NCBI GenBank assembly: GCA_014192425.1
Contig: BJHK01000008.1
Coordinates: forward strand, 109,472-173,471
Length of the DNA: 64,000 bases
Source: Planctomycetia bacterium
GTDB taxonomy: Bacteria; Planctomycetota; Planctomycetia; Pirellulales; UBA1268
Reading direction: 5' to 3'
The position numbers and the translations under genes were made by a program. Positions 17,249 through 26,142 of the stretch are shown here, piece by piece. A model generated the notes under the pieces. The model saw only the letters and a list, made by a program, of their open reading frames with translations, ran no database searches and was not told the DNA's origin. How positions within the stretch are numbered: position 1 is the stretch's first letter; every line of letters begins with the position of its first letter.

Positions 17249-18262
17249 ATGCCCAAGCCGCCAGTCCTGCTTTCCGCACTCGCCGACGAGGCCGCCTTCC
17301 ACCTCACGGCCGTGGAGCAGTTTTCCGCGCTCGCCGCCCTCGGCCTCGAGTACTACAGCCTGCGGAACATCGACGTCGGCAAGGGGGTGAAGAACGTCAT
17401 GAAGCTGTCCCTCGGCGAGATCCGCGCGATCCGCCACCTCGAGGACGAGTACGGGCTGAACGTCGCCTCGATCGCCTCGCCGATCGGCAAGGTCAAGCTG
17501 CGAGACGAGGAGGACGGCACGAAGAACGCCTATGTCCCCTTCGCCCGCTACCTCTCCAAGGACGTGGCCCGGGCCTGCGAACTGGCCCACGCCTTCGAGA
17601 CCAAGCTGATCCGCGGGTTTTCCTTCTATCCGCCCAAGTCCGCCCGGCCGGAGGATCACCTCGAGCAGGCGGTGGACCAGATCGGCAGGATCGCCGAGGC
17701 CTGCCACCGGTCCGACCTGACGTTCGGCCTGGAGGTCGAGGCGAACCTCGTCGGCCGCACCGGGCACCTGCTCGCCGAGATCCACCGGCGCGTCAATCAT
17801 CCGGGCCTCGTGCTCGTGTTCGATGCCGCGAACCTGATCGTGCAGGGCTTCAACACGGCGGAGGTCTGGAAGCAATGGGAGGCGATGCGACCCGGCCTCG
17901 GCTGGGTGCACGTCAAGGACTACCGCAAGGTCGCGGCGGGCAAGGCTCGGGGGAAGCACGTGGACGAGGACGCGCTCGCCGGCTTCGTGCCGGCCGACGT
18001 CGGCGCCGGCGGTCATGAGAAAATCCTCGCCGACCTGCGCGGCATGCTTCCCGCGCTGACGAAGAAGCTCAATCGGCGGGGGATTCCCGGCGTGTTCCTC
18101 GACCTCGAGCCGCACGTCCGCGGCGGCGGCCAGTTCGGCGGCACGAGCGGCCCCGACGGCATGGGGATCGCGCTTCGCGGCCTGTGCCGGGTGCTCGACC
18201 GGGCGGAGGTGCCCTACCACCTCCGCGACTTCGACGACCTGCTGGCTGCCCGGGGGTTGTGA
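17249..18262 (+). CDS. Sugar phosphate isomerase/epimerase-like TIM barrel protein
   Basis: A 337-residue protein of the xylose isomerase-like TIM barrel (AP endonuclease 2) superfamily. The ATG at 17249 is where family similarity begins (LLSALADEAAF); the frame runs open upstream without family character. Metal-ligand-like positions include the Glu of FGLEVEANL, the Asp of LVLVFDAANL, the His of GWVHVKDY and a terminal FLDLEPH. The order and spacing fit sugar isomerases/epimerases of the IolE/YcjR type. The substrate is unknown. The gene ends 12 bases before the convergent NfeD gene. Confidence 0.8.
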   Translation: MPKPPVLLSALADEAAFHLTAVEQFSALAALGLEYYSLRNIDVGKGVKNVMKLSLGEIRAIRHLEDEYGLNVASIASPIGKVKLRDEEDGTKNAYVPFARYLSKDVARACELAHAFETKLIRGFSFYPPKSARPEDHLEQAVDQIGRIAEACHRSDLTFGLEVEANLVGRTGHLLAEIHRRVNHPGLVLVFDAANLIVQGFNTAEVWKQWEAMRPGLGWVHVKDYRKVAAGKARGKHVDEDALAGFVPADVGAGGHEKILADLRGMLPALTKKLNRRGIPGVFLDLEPHVRGGGQFGGTSGPDGMGIALRGLCRVLDRAEVPYHLRDFDDLLAARGL

Positions 18263-18273
18263 GCGGCGGCTCG

Positions 18274-18708
18274 TCAGCCGCGGCGGACGCGGAGTTCGAT
18301 CCCCTCCACGCCCGTCACGACCCCCTGCTCGCCAGCGGCCAGTGACTCGCCGCGCACGGTCCGCGCCTGCCAGACAGTGCCGCGGTGGCGGACGCGGCCC
18401 GACGTCTCGTGGCCGATGGGCGTCTCCGCCACGACCACGCCGCCGACGTGGTCGGTGTATCCGCCGTGCGGCTTGAGCCAGCCGCGAACCAGCGGCCGCA
18501 GCCCGAGCGTCGCGGCCAGGGCCAGGGCCGCCGCCAGCACGATCTGCCACGGCGTCGGCAGCGGCACGCCGGCGGCCAGCAGCGTTCCCACCGCGAGCGC
18601 GCCGAGGCCGCAGAAGATCAGCACCGCGGCGCCCGAGGCGAGCTCCAGCGCCATCAGCAGCAGGCCCAGCGTCAGCCAGAACGTCGTCGGCGTCAGCAGA
18701 TCGTCCAT
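18274..18708 (-). CDS. NfeD-family membrane protein
   Basis: A 144-residue short NfeD protein. Three hydrophobic segments occupy about residues 8-75. A C-terminal soluble OB-fold-like domain (about 85-142) carries GRVRHRGTVWQARTV and GVEGIELRVR, the typical NfeD ending. It lies 43 bases downstream of an SPFH gene in the same orientation. This NfeD-stomatin pairing is conserved widely and thought to organise membrane microdomains or protein quality control, often in hopanoid- or isoprenoid-rich membranes. Confidence 0.88.
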   Translation of the reverse strand: MDDLLTPTTFWLTLGLLLMALELASGAAVLIFCGLGALAVGTLLAAGVPLPTPWQIVLAAALALAATLGLRPLVRGWLKPHGGYTDHVGGVVVAETPIGHETSGRVRHRGTVWQARTVRGESLAAGEQGVVTGVEGIELRVRRG

Positions 18709-18751
18709 CCCACCCTCCGTGATCTCGTTGAGCGAATCTCGTCGCCCCGGG

Positions 18752-19675
18752 TCAGGCCCGGGGGCCGTCGCTGCGCTTCACCACTCCCATCGCCGCCGTG
18801 ATCAGGCTGCCGATGTCGGCGAAGTTGGCCGGCAGAATCATCGTATTCGTTTCCTTGGCGAGCTTTCCATATTGCTCGACGAGCCGCTCGGCGACCCGCA
18901 GCTGCACCGCCTCCAGTCCCCCTTCGGAGCGGATCGCGTCGGCGACGCGGCGGATCCCCTGGGCGGTGGCGTCGGCGACGGCGATGATCGCGGCCGCCTC
19001 ACCCTCGGCCTTGTTGATCTGCTGCTGCCGCTGCGCCTCCGACTCGAGCACGACCTTCTGCTTCTGCCCCTCGGCGACGTTCACGGCCGACGTCTTCTCC
19101 CCCTCGGACTGGAGGATCGTGGCCCGCTTCTCGCGTTCGGCCTGCATCTGCTTCTCCATCGCCACGAGCACGGTGTCGGGGGGCGTGATGTTCTTGATCT
19201 CGTACCGCAGCACTTTGACGCCCCAGCCGGAGGCCGCCTCGTCGATCGCGGTCACCACGGCGGCGTTGATGTTGCTGCGCTCCTCGAAGCACTTGTCGAG
19301 GACGATCTTGCCGATCTCCGACCGCATCGTGGTCTGGGCCAGCTGCGAGACGGCGAAGCCGTAGTTGGTGATCCCGTAGGAGGCGAGCTTGGGATCGATC
19401 ACCTGGAGGAAGACCACGCCGTCGACGGCCACCTGGACGTTGTCCTTGGTGACGCACACCTGTTCGGGGATGTCGAGGGCCACCTCCTTGAGCGTGTGCC
19501 GGTAGGCGATCTTGTCGATGAACGGGATGATGACGTTGAGGCCCGGCCCGAGCACGCCGTTGAAGCGACCGAGCCGCTCGACGATGTGGGCGGTCTGCTG
19601 GGGCACGATCCGCACGCCGAGGACCACGACCAGCAGGAGGACGACGGCGGCTGTGATGGCGACGGGGAGCATCAT
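18752..19675 (-). CDS. SPFH/Band 7 membrane protein (stomatin/QmcA type)
   Basis: A 307-residue stomatin-like protein. One N-terminal membrane segment (about 4-22) is followed by the SPFH domain: RIVPQQTAHIVERLGRF, then YRHTLKEVALDIPEQ and VDGVVFLQVIDP. A long Glu/Lys/Gln-rich coiled coil spans about 180-250 (MQAEREKRATILQSEGEK). The C-terminus ends in the short conserved oligomerisation region. It is the first gene of a two-gene operon with nfeD. Family role: scaffolding of functional membrane microdomains and regulation of membrane proteases. Confidence 0.93.
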   Translation of the reverse strand: MMLPVAITAAVVLLLVVVLGVRIVPQQTAHIVERLGRFNGVLGPGLNVIIPFIDKIAYRHTLKEVALDIPEQVCVTKDNVQVAVDGVVFLQVIDPKLASYGITNYGFAVSQLAQTTMRSEIGKIVLDKCFEERSNINAAVVTAIDEAASGWGVKVLRYEIKNITPPDTVLVAMEKQMQAEREKRATILQSEGEKTSAVNVAEGQKQKVVLESEAQRQQQINKAEGEAAAIIAVADATAQGIRRVADAIRSEGGLEAVQLRVAERLVEQYGKLAKETNTMILPANFADIGSLITAAMGVVKRSDGPRA

Positions 19676-19822
19676 GGGGGAGTTCCGGAGGAGAAACAGG
19701 CGTCCGGAAGAGGCTAGTTCACGCTCCGCAGCCGGGCAAATCGGGCGCTTGCAGGGGAAAAATGGGGGCCGGGACGGTACAACGGTCTTTCCAGGTCAGC
19801 CCCCGTTCAGAAGACTCCGCCG

Positions 19823-21094
19823 ATGACCGCCGCCACCGAGCCGGGCAGTTACTTCGTCGCCAACTATCCGCCGTTCTCGCGCTGGAACGCCGCCGCCGTG
19901 CCGGAGGTGCTCGCCGCCTTCGACGCGCCCCCCACGACCGCCGCGCTCGGCCTCTACCTGCATGTCCCGTTCTGCCGCAAGCGGTGCAAGTTCTGCTACT
20001 TCCGCGTCTACACCGACGTGGCGGCGGCCGACGTCGACCGCTACTCGCAGGCCCTCGCCGCGGAGGCGGCCCTCGTCGCCGCCCGGCCGGCCGTGGCGGG
20101 CAGGCCGTTCCGCTACGTCTACTTCGGGGGCGGCACGCCGTCGTTCCTCTCCGTCAAGCAGCTCGAGCGACTGGTCGAAGGGCTGCATGCCAGCGTCGGC
20201 TGGGACGCGGCCGAGGAGGTGACGTTCGAGTGCGAGCCGGGGACGCTCTCCGAGCCCAAGGTGAAGGCGCTGCGAGCGCTGGGGATGACGCGGATCTCGC
20301 TGGGTGTGGAGAACTTCTCCGACGAGGTGCTCGAGTCCAACGGCCGGGCGCACCTGTCGGCGGAGATCCTCCGCGCCTGGGACTGGATCCAGGCCGCGGG
20401 CTTCCCGAGCACGAACGTCGACCTGATCGCGGGCATGGTCGGGGAGACGTTCGCGTCGTGGCAGCGGACGGTCGAGCGGACGCTCGCCCTCGGTGCCGAC
20501 AGCGTGACGATCTACCAGATGGAACTCCCCTTCAATACGGTCTTCGTGCGCGACGCCCGCGACGGCGGCGACGGTGTCCCCGTTGCCGACTGGCCCACGA
20601 AGCGGGCCTGGGTCGACTGGGCCTTCGACCGCTTTCTTGCCGCCGGCTACGCGATCTCCAGCGGCTATACGCTGGTCCGCGATCCGGCGCGGGTCCAGTT
20701 TCGCTATCGCGACATGCTCTGGGAGGGGAGCGACCTGGTGGCGCTCGGCGTCGCCAGCTTCGGGCACCTCTCCGGCTTCCATTACCAGAACGCGACCCAC
20801 TGGGACGAGTACCTGGGGGCGGTCGAGGCGGGCCGGCTGCCCGTGGCCCGCGGGCTCGAGCCCACACGCCGCGAACTGCTCATCCGCGAGACGGTGCTCG
20901 GCCTGAAACGCGGCCGTCTCGACGTGGCGCGGCTGCGCGAGAAGTTCGGCGTCGACCCGCTGGAGGAGTGGGCGGAGGAGTGGCGCGGGCTGGTGGCGTC
21001 GGGCGACGTGGAACGGCTCGTGCCAGAACCGGTGCTCACCCGCCAGGGCCTGCTCCGCGTGGACGAACTCCTGCCCCGGTTTTTCGACCGCTGA
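19823..21094 (+). CDS. HemN/HemW-like radical SAM protein
   Basis: A 423-residue radical SAM enzyme of the coproporphyrinogen III oxidase-like family. The cluster motif is Cys51, Cys55, Cys58 in FCRKRCKFC. YVYFGGGTPSFLS follows near residues 98-110, then FECEPGTL, ISLGVENF and DLIAGMVGET, all landmarks of HemN/HemW/HutW proteins. A winged-helix-like C-terminal part starts near residue 345. Classical HemN reads CxxxCxYC followed by a different loop, while here the third Cys is followed by YFRVYT. It could be a heme chaperone, a heme-degrading enzyme or a dehydrogenase; I cannot choose between these. Confidence 0.82.
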   Translation: MTAATEPGSYFVANYPPFSRWNAAAVPEVLAAFDAPPTTAALGLYLHVPFCRKRCKFCYFRVYTDVAAADVDRYSQALAAEAALVAARPAVAGRPFRYVYFGGGTPSFLSVKQLERLVEGLHASVGWDAAEEVTFECEPGTLSEPKVKALRALGMTRISLGVENFSDEVLESNGRAHLSAEILRAWDWIQAAGFPSTNVDLIAGMVGETFASWQRTVERTLALGADSVTIYQMELPFNTVFVRDARDGGDGVPVADWPTKRAWVDWAFDRFLAAGYAISSGYTLVRDPARVQFRYRDMLWEGSDLVALGVASFGHLSGFHYQNATHWDEYLGAVEAGRLPVARGLEPTRRELLIRETVLGLKRGRLDVARLREKFGVDPLEEWAEEWRGLVASGDVERLVPEPVLTRQGLLRVDELLPRFFDR

Positions 21095-21299
21095 CGACTC
21101 AGACGCAGCGGCAGCAGGCCCCGGTTTCGGCCCCCGGGGCCGGCCGCGGCGCACTCGACAGTTTCGCGGCCTTTTCCTACCTTTTCCCGGGGCCGAGGCG
21201 GCCCGGCCGGGATCCGCGGCATGGGTTACGATCCGGCGGCGAATCCGGTTTCGTCCGGCGGCGAGACGGTTCCTTCCCTGCCCGAGAGAGAGGTACTCA

Positions 21300-23138
21300 G
21301 TGCAACGTTCGGCGGCCCTCAGGCGTCCCGACGCGGCGGTCAGGTCGGGGGGGGACTCGGCAGTCGCGCGGCAATCGCTCGCCTGCCCGGGTGCGAAGCC
21401 GCTGCGTGAGCGGCTGCGGGCGATGGCGGCCGATCTTGTCGCGGGCTGGAAGGCCGACGGCGTGCCGGCCATGGTCCGCGCCGCGAGCGGCCTGCGCGGT
21501 CTTGCCGAACCGCTCGTGCGTCGTGCCGGCGGCGGTCCGGAGCACGTGGGCTGGACGATGGTCACGATCGTCTCCGAATACTGGCGGGAACGGATCGCCT
21601 CCGGCCCGCAGGGGCGGCGACTGATTCTCCTCCCCGACTGCCCGGCGGCGGAGCCACGGCAGCCGGGGGACGATGGTCCGCCCCGGACCTGCGGCCCCAG
21701 TTGCGGCATCGCGACCATCTGGGCGGCTGCTCGAGACTCGGGCTGGGCGGTCGAGCCGACGGCGCGGGCCGTGGCGGCGATCGGCTCGCTGGTGACCGGG
21801 CAGTACGATGGCGTGCTCGGCGTGGCCCGGCTCGCCGATCTGGAAAAAGCCTTCGGGATGCTGCCGGCATTTTCGCTCCCCGTGGCAGCGGTGCCCTACG
21901 AGCCCGTTTCTCCCGGCAGGCCCTCCGACGGGGGGTGTGCCGCGGCCACGGCAGCCGCCGCGATCGACGTGGAATGGGTGCTCGGGCTGCTGGGAGTGGC
22001 CGGTCCCAGCGTGCCGGTCGGGGATTACCTGCCGTTGCTTCGCGAGGCGGCGGGCCTGTTCAGCACGTCCGCGCTCGGCGAACTGTCTGCCCGGCTCCGG
22101 CTCGACGGGCTTTTTCCCGAGCGGGCGGCGGACGCGGATCGGCTTGAACCGCTCGACGCGACGGCGGCGGTGGCCGCGGAGTTCCTCACGCGCGGCGGCA
22201 AGTTTCTCAGGCCGTTCATCACGCTGGCAGCTTTCGACGCCGTGGTTGCAGATCGTGACCGGCAGCGGGACGATGCCGGGGCGACGGTTCCGCGGGACGC
22301 GGTCCGGGCCGCGGCGGTCGCCATCGAGGTGTTTCACAAGGCGTCGCTCGTGCACGACGACATCGAGGACGCCGACCGGATGCGGTATGGACGTCCGACG
22401 GTGCACGTCGAACGGGGCGTCCCGGCGGCGATCAACGTCGGCGATTACCTCGTCGGTGCCGGCTACCGCATCATCGCCGGCCTGCCGGGCATTTCCGGCG
22501 ACTGTGGCCGGGACCTCGTCGCCATCCTCTCCGACGCCCACGTGCGGCTGGCCCGTGGACAGGGGGCCGAACTCTGGTGGCGGGATGCGGCGGACAAGCG
22601 GCTCAGTCCCGCCGAAGCGCTGGCGATCTACGGACTCAAGACATCACCCGCCTTCGAGGCCGCCGTGACGATCGGCGTGCGACTCGCCGGTCCGCTCGGC
22701 GCCGACGTCGGGCCGGTCGATCGGTACGCCCTCCACGTCGGCACCGGGTTCCAGATCCTCAACGACCTCAAGGACTGGGCCGGCGACCTGGAGAACGACC
22801 GTGATGCCGCCGGCGACCTGCTGGGCGGGCGGCCGACGCTGATGTGGGCGCTGGCCCTGGAGCGGCTGGCCGCGGCGGATGCCGATCGGCTGGCTGAACT
22901 TGGCCGTGCGGCTGCGGCCGCCGCGGCGCCGGACGAGGTCGCGGCTGCGCTCGCGGAGGCACGAGGGCTGTACGAGCAGGCGGAGGTGTTTTCCCGCGCG
23001 GCGGCGATCGTGGCCGAGCAGCGGGCGCGGGCGGCGGCGGCCGTCGCCGCCTGCAGGCTGCCGCGGCTGCGCGAAGTTCTCGAATTCCTGCTCGACCTCG
23101 CCGTTCCCGAAGACGCGGCCGCCTGGGCGGGGCGTTGA
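21300..23138 (+). CDS. DUF116-like/polyprenyl synthetase fusion
   Basis: A 612-residue two-domain protein starting at a GTG with GAGAGAGAGG upstream. Residues 40-220 resemble DUF116: LILLPDCPA, RTCGPSCGIATIWAAARDSG, then GQYDGVLGVARLADLEKAF. Residues 270-600 are an all-alpha trans-prenyltransferase: RGGKFLRP, the first Asp-rich motif DDIED (353-357) followed by ADRMRYGRPTVH, and the second at 488-492. The second motif reads NDLKD instead of DDxxD, so its first Asp is Asn. It probably makes farnesyl or longer diphosphates feeding the hopanoid genes nearby, unless the substitution has changed or weakened activity. The DUF116 role is unknown. Confidence 0.82.
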   Translation: MQRSAALRRPDAAVRSGGDSAVARQSLACPGAKPLRERLRAMAADLVAGWKADGVPAMVRAASGLRGLAEPLVRRAGGGPEHVGWTMVTIVSEYWRERIASGPQGRRLILLPDCPAAEPRQPGDDGPPRTCGPSCGIATIWAAARDSGWAVEPTARAVAAIGSLVTGQYDGVLGVARLADLEKAFGMLPAFSLPVAAVPYEPVSPGRPSDGGCAAATAAAAIDVEWVLGLLGVAGPSVPVGDYLPLLREAAGLFSTSALGELSARLRLDGLFPERAADADRLEPLDATAAVAAEFLTRGGKFLRPFITLAAFDAVVADRDRQRDDAGATVPRDAVRAAAVAIEVFHKASLVHDDIEDADRMRYGRPTVHVERGVPAAINVGDYLVGAGYRIIAGLPGISGDCGRDLVAILSDAHVRLARGQGAELWWRDAADKRLSPAEALAIYGLKTSPAFEAAVTIGVRLAGPLGADVGPVDRYALHVGTGFQILNDLKDWAGDLENDRDAAGDLLGGRPTLMWALALERLAAADADRLAELGRAAAAAAAPDEVAAALAEARGLYEQAEVFSRAAAIVAEQRARAAAAVAACRLPRLREVLEFLLDLAVPEDAAAWAGR

Positions 23139-23234
23139 GCCGGAGGGCCCGCGGCGGCTTGATCGGGCGGACGCGGCCGGCGACACTCTGGCGGCGACGC
23201 GGGCGGATCCGCGGCACTCCGACCCACGTTTCGC

Positions 23235-23801
23235 ATGGCTGCACCGCACAACTCGGCGGATTCCGTTGACCGCGGGCTGCGGCTCGTGCGGATCTTCCAC
23301 CCCGATCCGGGGGAATTCGGCCGCCTGGCGGCGGTCGGCGCCACCGATGTCCCGCCGGAACCGCGCGGCCTTCTCGATCACAATGCGCACATGACCGTGG
23401 CGATGGAGCGCCGGCATGGCGGGCCCGTCGGATTGCGGGTCGTGGGGGAGCGCTCCGCGGATGCATGCGGTGCGGCCGGCAACTGGTATGCCCGGGAAAT
23501 CCTCCTTGTCGGGCCGCACGGTTCCGTGGTGCAGCACGGGATCGTGCGCATCGACCTCGACGCCGTGGGGCCGGCCGTCGCGGCCACGATCCGGGCGGGT
23601 CGCATACCCCTCGGCAGGATCCTGCTCGCGGCCGGTCTGCTGCTCGAGGTGCAGCGGGTGGCGCTGCTCGCGGTCGAACCGGGCCCGCACCTGCGGGCGT
23701 TGCTCGGCGGAGCGACCGGGTCCGTCTACGGTCGCGTTGCCGAGATCGTGGTCAACGGCCGGCCCGCCGTCGAGCTCCTGGAGATCGTGGCGACTCCGTG
23801 A
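23235..23801 (+). CDS. Possible chorismate-lyase-fold (UbiC/DUF98-like) protein
   Basis: A 188-residue soluble protein. GLLDHNAHMTVAMERRHGG near residues 45-63, YAREILLVG.....VQHGIVRIDL, then PLGRILLAAGLLLEVQRV and a terminal YGRVAEIVVNGRPAVELLEIV resemble the UbiC/DUF98 chorismate-lyase fold, in which the final Glu-containing strand forms part of the product pocket. The assignment is by pattern only. It begins 97 bases after the prenyl synthetase gene, so a joint role in quinone or another prenylated aromatic is conceivable. Confidence 0.5.
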   Translation: MAAPHNSADSVDRGLRLVRIFHPDPGEFGRLAAVGATDVPPEPRGLLDHNAHMTVAMERRHGGPVGLRVVGERSADACGAAGNWYAREILLVGPHGSVVQHGIVRIDLDAVGPAVAATIRAGRIPLGRILLAAGLLLEVQRVALLAVEPGPHLRALLGGATGSVYGRVAEIVVNGRPAVELLEIVATP

Positions 23802-24235
23802 GCGTCGCCCTTCGGGCAGGCCTCGGGGGCTGCGACGATTCGGTCGACGGGGGGCGCAACGCTCGTCGGCCGGAGACGTGCAAGTCGCCGCAAACACGGG
23901 CTTTGCGGCGGCTGGATCGGCCTTGACTCGCTGCGCAAGGCACCTGTAGAGTTGGGTCGTCTGGCAGGGATGGCCCGCAGGGAGGCGGCTGGAGGAAATG
24001 GAGTCCTCCCGTCACATCGCTCGGGCCCGCTCGCTGCCGGCCCGCCCGTCGTTCCCCAGGGAAAGACGGACGTTTGCGTCGGCAGGGAGTGCCAGGCCGT
24101 GGACGACCGACACGGCAAGGACGTCGATTGTAAGCAGCATGGAGGCCTAGGCGTTCGGGGCTGATTCGCAGGTGAAGATGCCTCGGGCGCCGCTTTGACT
24201 AGCTGTACCACGGCTAGGGAGAGGGTGGTAAGCAA
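23802..24235. other. Intergenic region upstream of the HTH-receiver gene
   Basis: No gene is apparent in these 434 bases. A terminator-like hairpin lies at 23886-23910 (listed separately). Close to the next gene, CTAGC and GCTAG (24198-24216) form a short inverted repeat around TGTACCACG. A strong ribosome-binding run (GGGAGAGGG) precedes the ATG at 24236. The promoter of the HTH-receiver gene should lie in the second half. Confidence 0.5.
23886..23910 (+). terminator. Terminator-like hairpin after the UbiC-like gene
   Basis: Perfect 9-bp inverted repeat CGCCGCAAA (23886-23894) and TTTGCGGCG (23902-23910) with a 7-base loop, 84 bases after the upstream stop codon. There is no clear T tract, so it could equally act in the opposite direction. 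Confidence 0.5.
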
Positions 24236-24823
24236 ATGCAGAAGACCGTGTATACGACAGGTGAAGCCGCCAAGATCTGCAAGGTGAGCCAGCAGACGAT
24301 CATTCGCTGCTTTGACTCCGGGCAGTTGAAGGGGTTTCGGGTTCCTGGCAGCCGGTTCCGCAGGATCCCCCGTGACCAACTGTTCCTGTTCATGCGGGAC
24401 AACGGCATTCCGACTGACGCGTTGGAGAGCGGCCGGCGGAAGATTCTCGTCGTGGACGACGACCAGGATCTCGTCGAGCTGATCACCGACGTCCTGGAGC
24501 GGGATGGCCGCTTCGAGACGCGGAGCGTCAACAACGGCTTCGACGCCGGGATGATGGTCAAGGATTATCGTCCGGACCTGATCGTGCTCGACGTCATGCT
24601 GCCGGACATCAACGGCAAGGAAGTCTGCCAGCGGGTCCGCAGCGACTCGACGATGGACGAGGTGCGGATCATCTGCATCTCCGGCATGTGCGAGCCGGAC
24701 AAGATCGAGGAACTCAAGGCCTCGGGGGCCAACGAGTTCCTGCAAAAGCCGTTCGAGGCCGAGGTGCTGGTCGACCGGATTTGCGGCCTGCTCGACATCG
24801 AGTCGGGCGTGGCGGGATCCTGA
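24236..24823 (+). CDS. Response regulator with N-terminal excisionase-type HTH
   Basis: A 195-residue protein with an unusual domain order. Residues 5-52 form a MerR/excisionase-like helix-turn-helix (YTTGEAAKICKVSQQTIIRCFDSGQLKGFRVPGSRFRRI). Residues 68-190 are a CheY-like receiver (ILVVDDDQDLVEL, phospho-acceptor Asp119 in LIVLDVMLP, the Lys of LQKPFEAE). Most regulators have the receiver first. It is followed after a strong hairpin by a soluble histidine kinase, its likely partner. Role inferred: DNA binding controlled by phosphorylation. Confidence 0.9.
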   Translation: MQKTVYTTGEAAKICKVSQQTIIRCFDSGQLKGFRVPGSRFRRIPRDQLFLFMRDNGIPTDALESGRRKILVVDDDQDLVELITDVLERDGRFETRSVNNGFDAGMMVKDYRPDLIVLDVMLPDINGKEVCQRVRSDSTMDEVRIICISGMCEPDKIEELKASGANEFLQKPFEAEVLVDRICGLLDIESGVAGS

Positions 24824-24853
24824 TCGATCGCCATCCGGCTTGGAAACCCGATC

Positions 24854-24883
24854 GCCGCCCGCGCCCTGTTGGGCGCGGGCGGC
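24854..24883 (+). terminator. Strong hairpin between response regulator and kinase
   Basis: Perfect 13-bp GC stem: arms at 24854-24866 and 24871-24883, loop TGTT, followed by TTCGTT. It lies 30 bases after the regulator stop and just before the kinase start. It probably terminates or attenuates transcription, so the kinase may be expressed at a lower level. Confidence 0.75.
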
Positions 24884-24905
24884 TTCGTTGACTGCGGGGC
24901 CGCTG

Positions 24906-25982
24906 ATGGGCCGATTGTCGGACCGCGAGCACGTTCGAGGCGACGGTGATCCGTCGGGCGTGTCGCTGCTCGTCCCGCAGGCCGACGGGACGGCGCTGCT
25001 GGTGCCGCTGTCGCCGCGTGGCTGCCTGGCGGTTGCCTGCGTCGCACTGAATCCCGCGGAGGATCGCTGGCTCGCGGCCGCCGCGGAGCCCGCGCTCGCC
25101 GCCTGGGTCGCGGCCGATGCGGGGCGCCGGCCGCGGGACGAGGCGGGGCGGGAGGCGGCCGCCCGGTTGATCGACGGGCTGGTGTGGCGTGAGGAGGCCG
25201 CGGCACGGTCGCCGGAGGTCGTGGCGCTGCGTGACGCGATCGGAGCATTCAGAGCCGCCGGCGTGGCCCAGGACGCGCATGCGAAGGCGGTCGCCGCGGC
25301 CCGGCTGGAAGCGATTCGCGAAGTGGCCTATGGCGCCGGCCACGAGATCAACAATCCGCTGGCCAACATCGCCGCCCGGGCCCAGTCGCTGCTTCTCGAC
25401 GAGCAGGATCCCGATCGGCGCAGGCGGCTGGCGACGATCGTCGACCAGGCGTTCCGGGCCAGGGACATGATCGGCGGGCTGATGCTCTTCGCCCGGCCGC
25501 CGCGGCCGCAGCCGGCGCCGGTCGATGCGGCGGAGATGGTCGGCGCGGTCGTGGAAGCGTGTCGGGCGCCCGCCGCCGCCCGCCGGCTGCGGTTCGAATA
25601 CAGCCCTCCTCCGGCCCGCGTGGAACTCGTGGTCGACCGGGCCCAGGTCGAGGAGGCTTTGCGCGTCATCACCGTCAACGCCTTCGAGGCCGTCGAGGAC
25701 GGCGGTCGCGTCGCGATCGAGGTTCATGACCGCGGTGCCGCTGCGGGCAGGCCGGTGGAGATTGCGGTGACGGACGACGGTCGCGGCATGGACGCCGACA
25801 CAGTGCGCCGGGCCTTCGATCCCTTCTTCAGCGGCCGCGACGCCGGGCGCGGCATCGGCCTCGGGCTCCCGAAGGCGTGGCGGCTGATCGAGGTGAACGG
25901 GGGGCGGATCGCCGTCGAGTCGGTGGCCGGACGCGGCACGCGGGTCACGGTCTCGGTCGGCGGCGCGTTACAGACAGCCTAG
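24906..25982 (+). CDS. Soluble sensor histidine kinase
   Basis: A 358-residue kinase without membrane segments. The start is ATG 24906; a TTG at 24840 is possible but would put the 13-bp hairpin inside the gene. Residues 1-125 are an uncharacterised input region. His146 in GAGHEINNPLANI is the phosphorylation site. The ATPase part shows an N box (TVNAFEAVEDGG), G1 (DDGRGMD), the F box (FDPFFSGR) and G2 (GIGLGLPKA). It is a HisKA family kinase likely paired with the HTH-receiver protein upstream. Confidence 0.88.
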   Translation: MGRLSDREHVRGDGDPSGVSLLVPQADGTALLVPLSPRGCLAVACVALNPAEDRWLAAAAEPALAAWVAADAGRRPRDEAGREAAARLIDGLVWREEAAARSPEVVALRDAIGAFRAAGVAQDAHAKAVAAARLEAIREVAYGAGHEINNPLANIAARAQSLLLDEQDPDRRRRLATIVDQAFRARDMIGGLMLFARPPRPQPAPVDAAEMVGAVVEACRAPAAARRLRFEYSPPPARVELVVDRAQVEEALRVITVNAFEAVEDGGRVAIEVHDRGAAAGRPVEIAVTDDGRGMDADTVRRAFDPFFSGRDAGRGIGLGLPKAWRLIEVNGGRIAVESVAGRGTRVTVSVGGALQTA

Positions 25983-26142
25983 ATTCCCCCGGCCGCCGTC
26001 TGCCGCGGTCCGGGCAGCTGATCTCCCGGCTCGCGGGCGTCGGCCGACCTTGTCGGGTCTTCCGGCGTTCTCTATCCTGCGGCCTCGGATGGAAACCGCG
26101 GGCGATGGATCACCCGCGCGGAGTTCACGCAGGGATGGTCGC

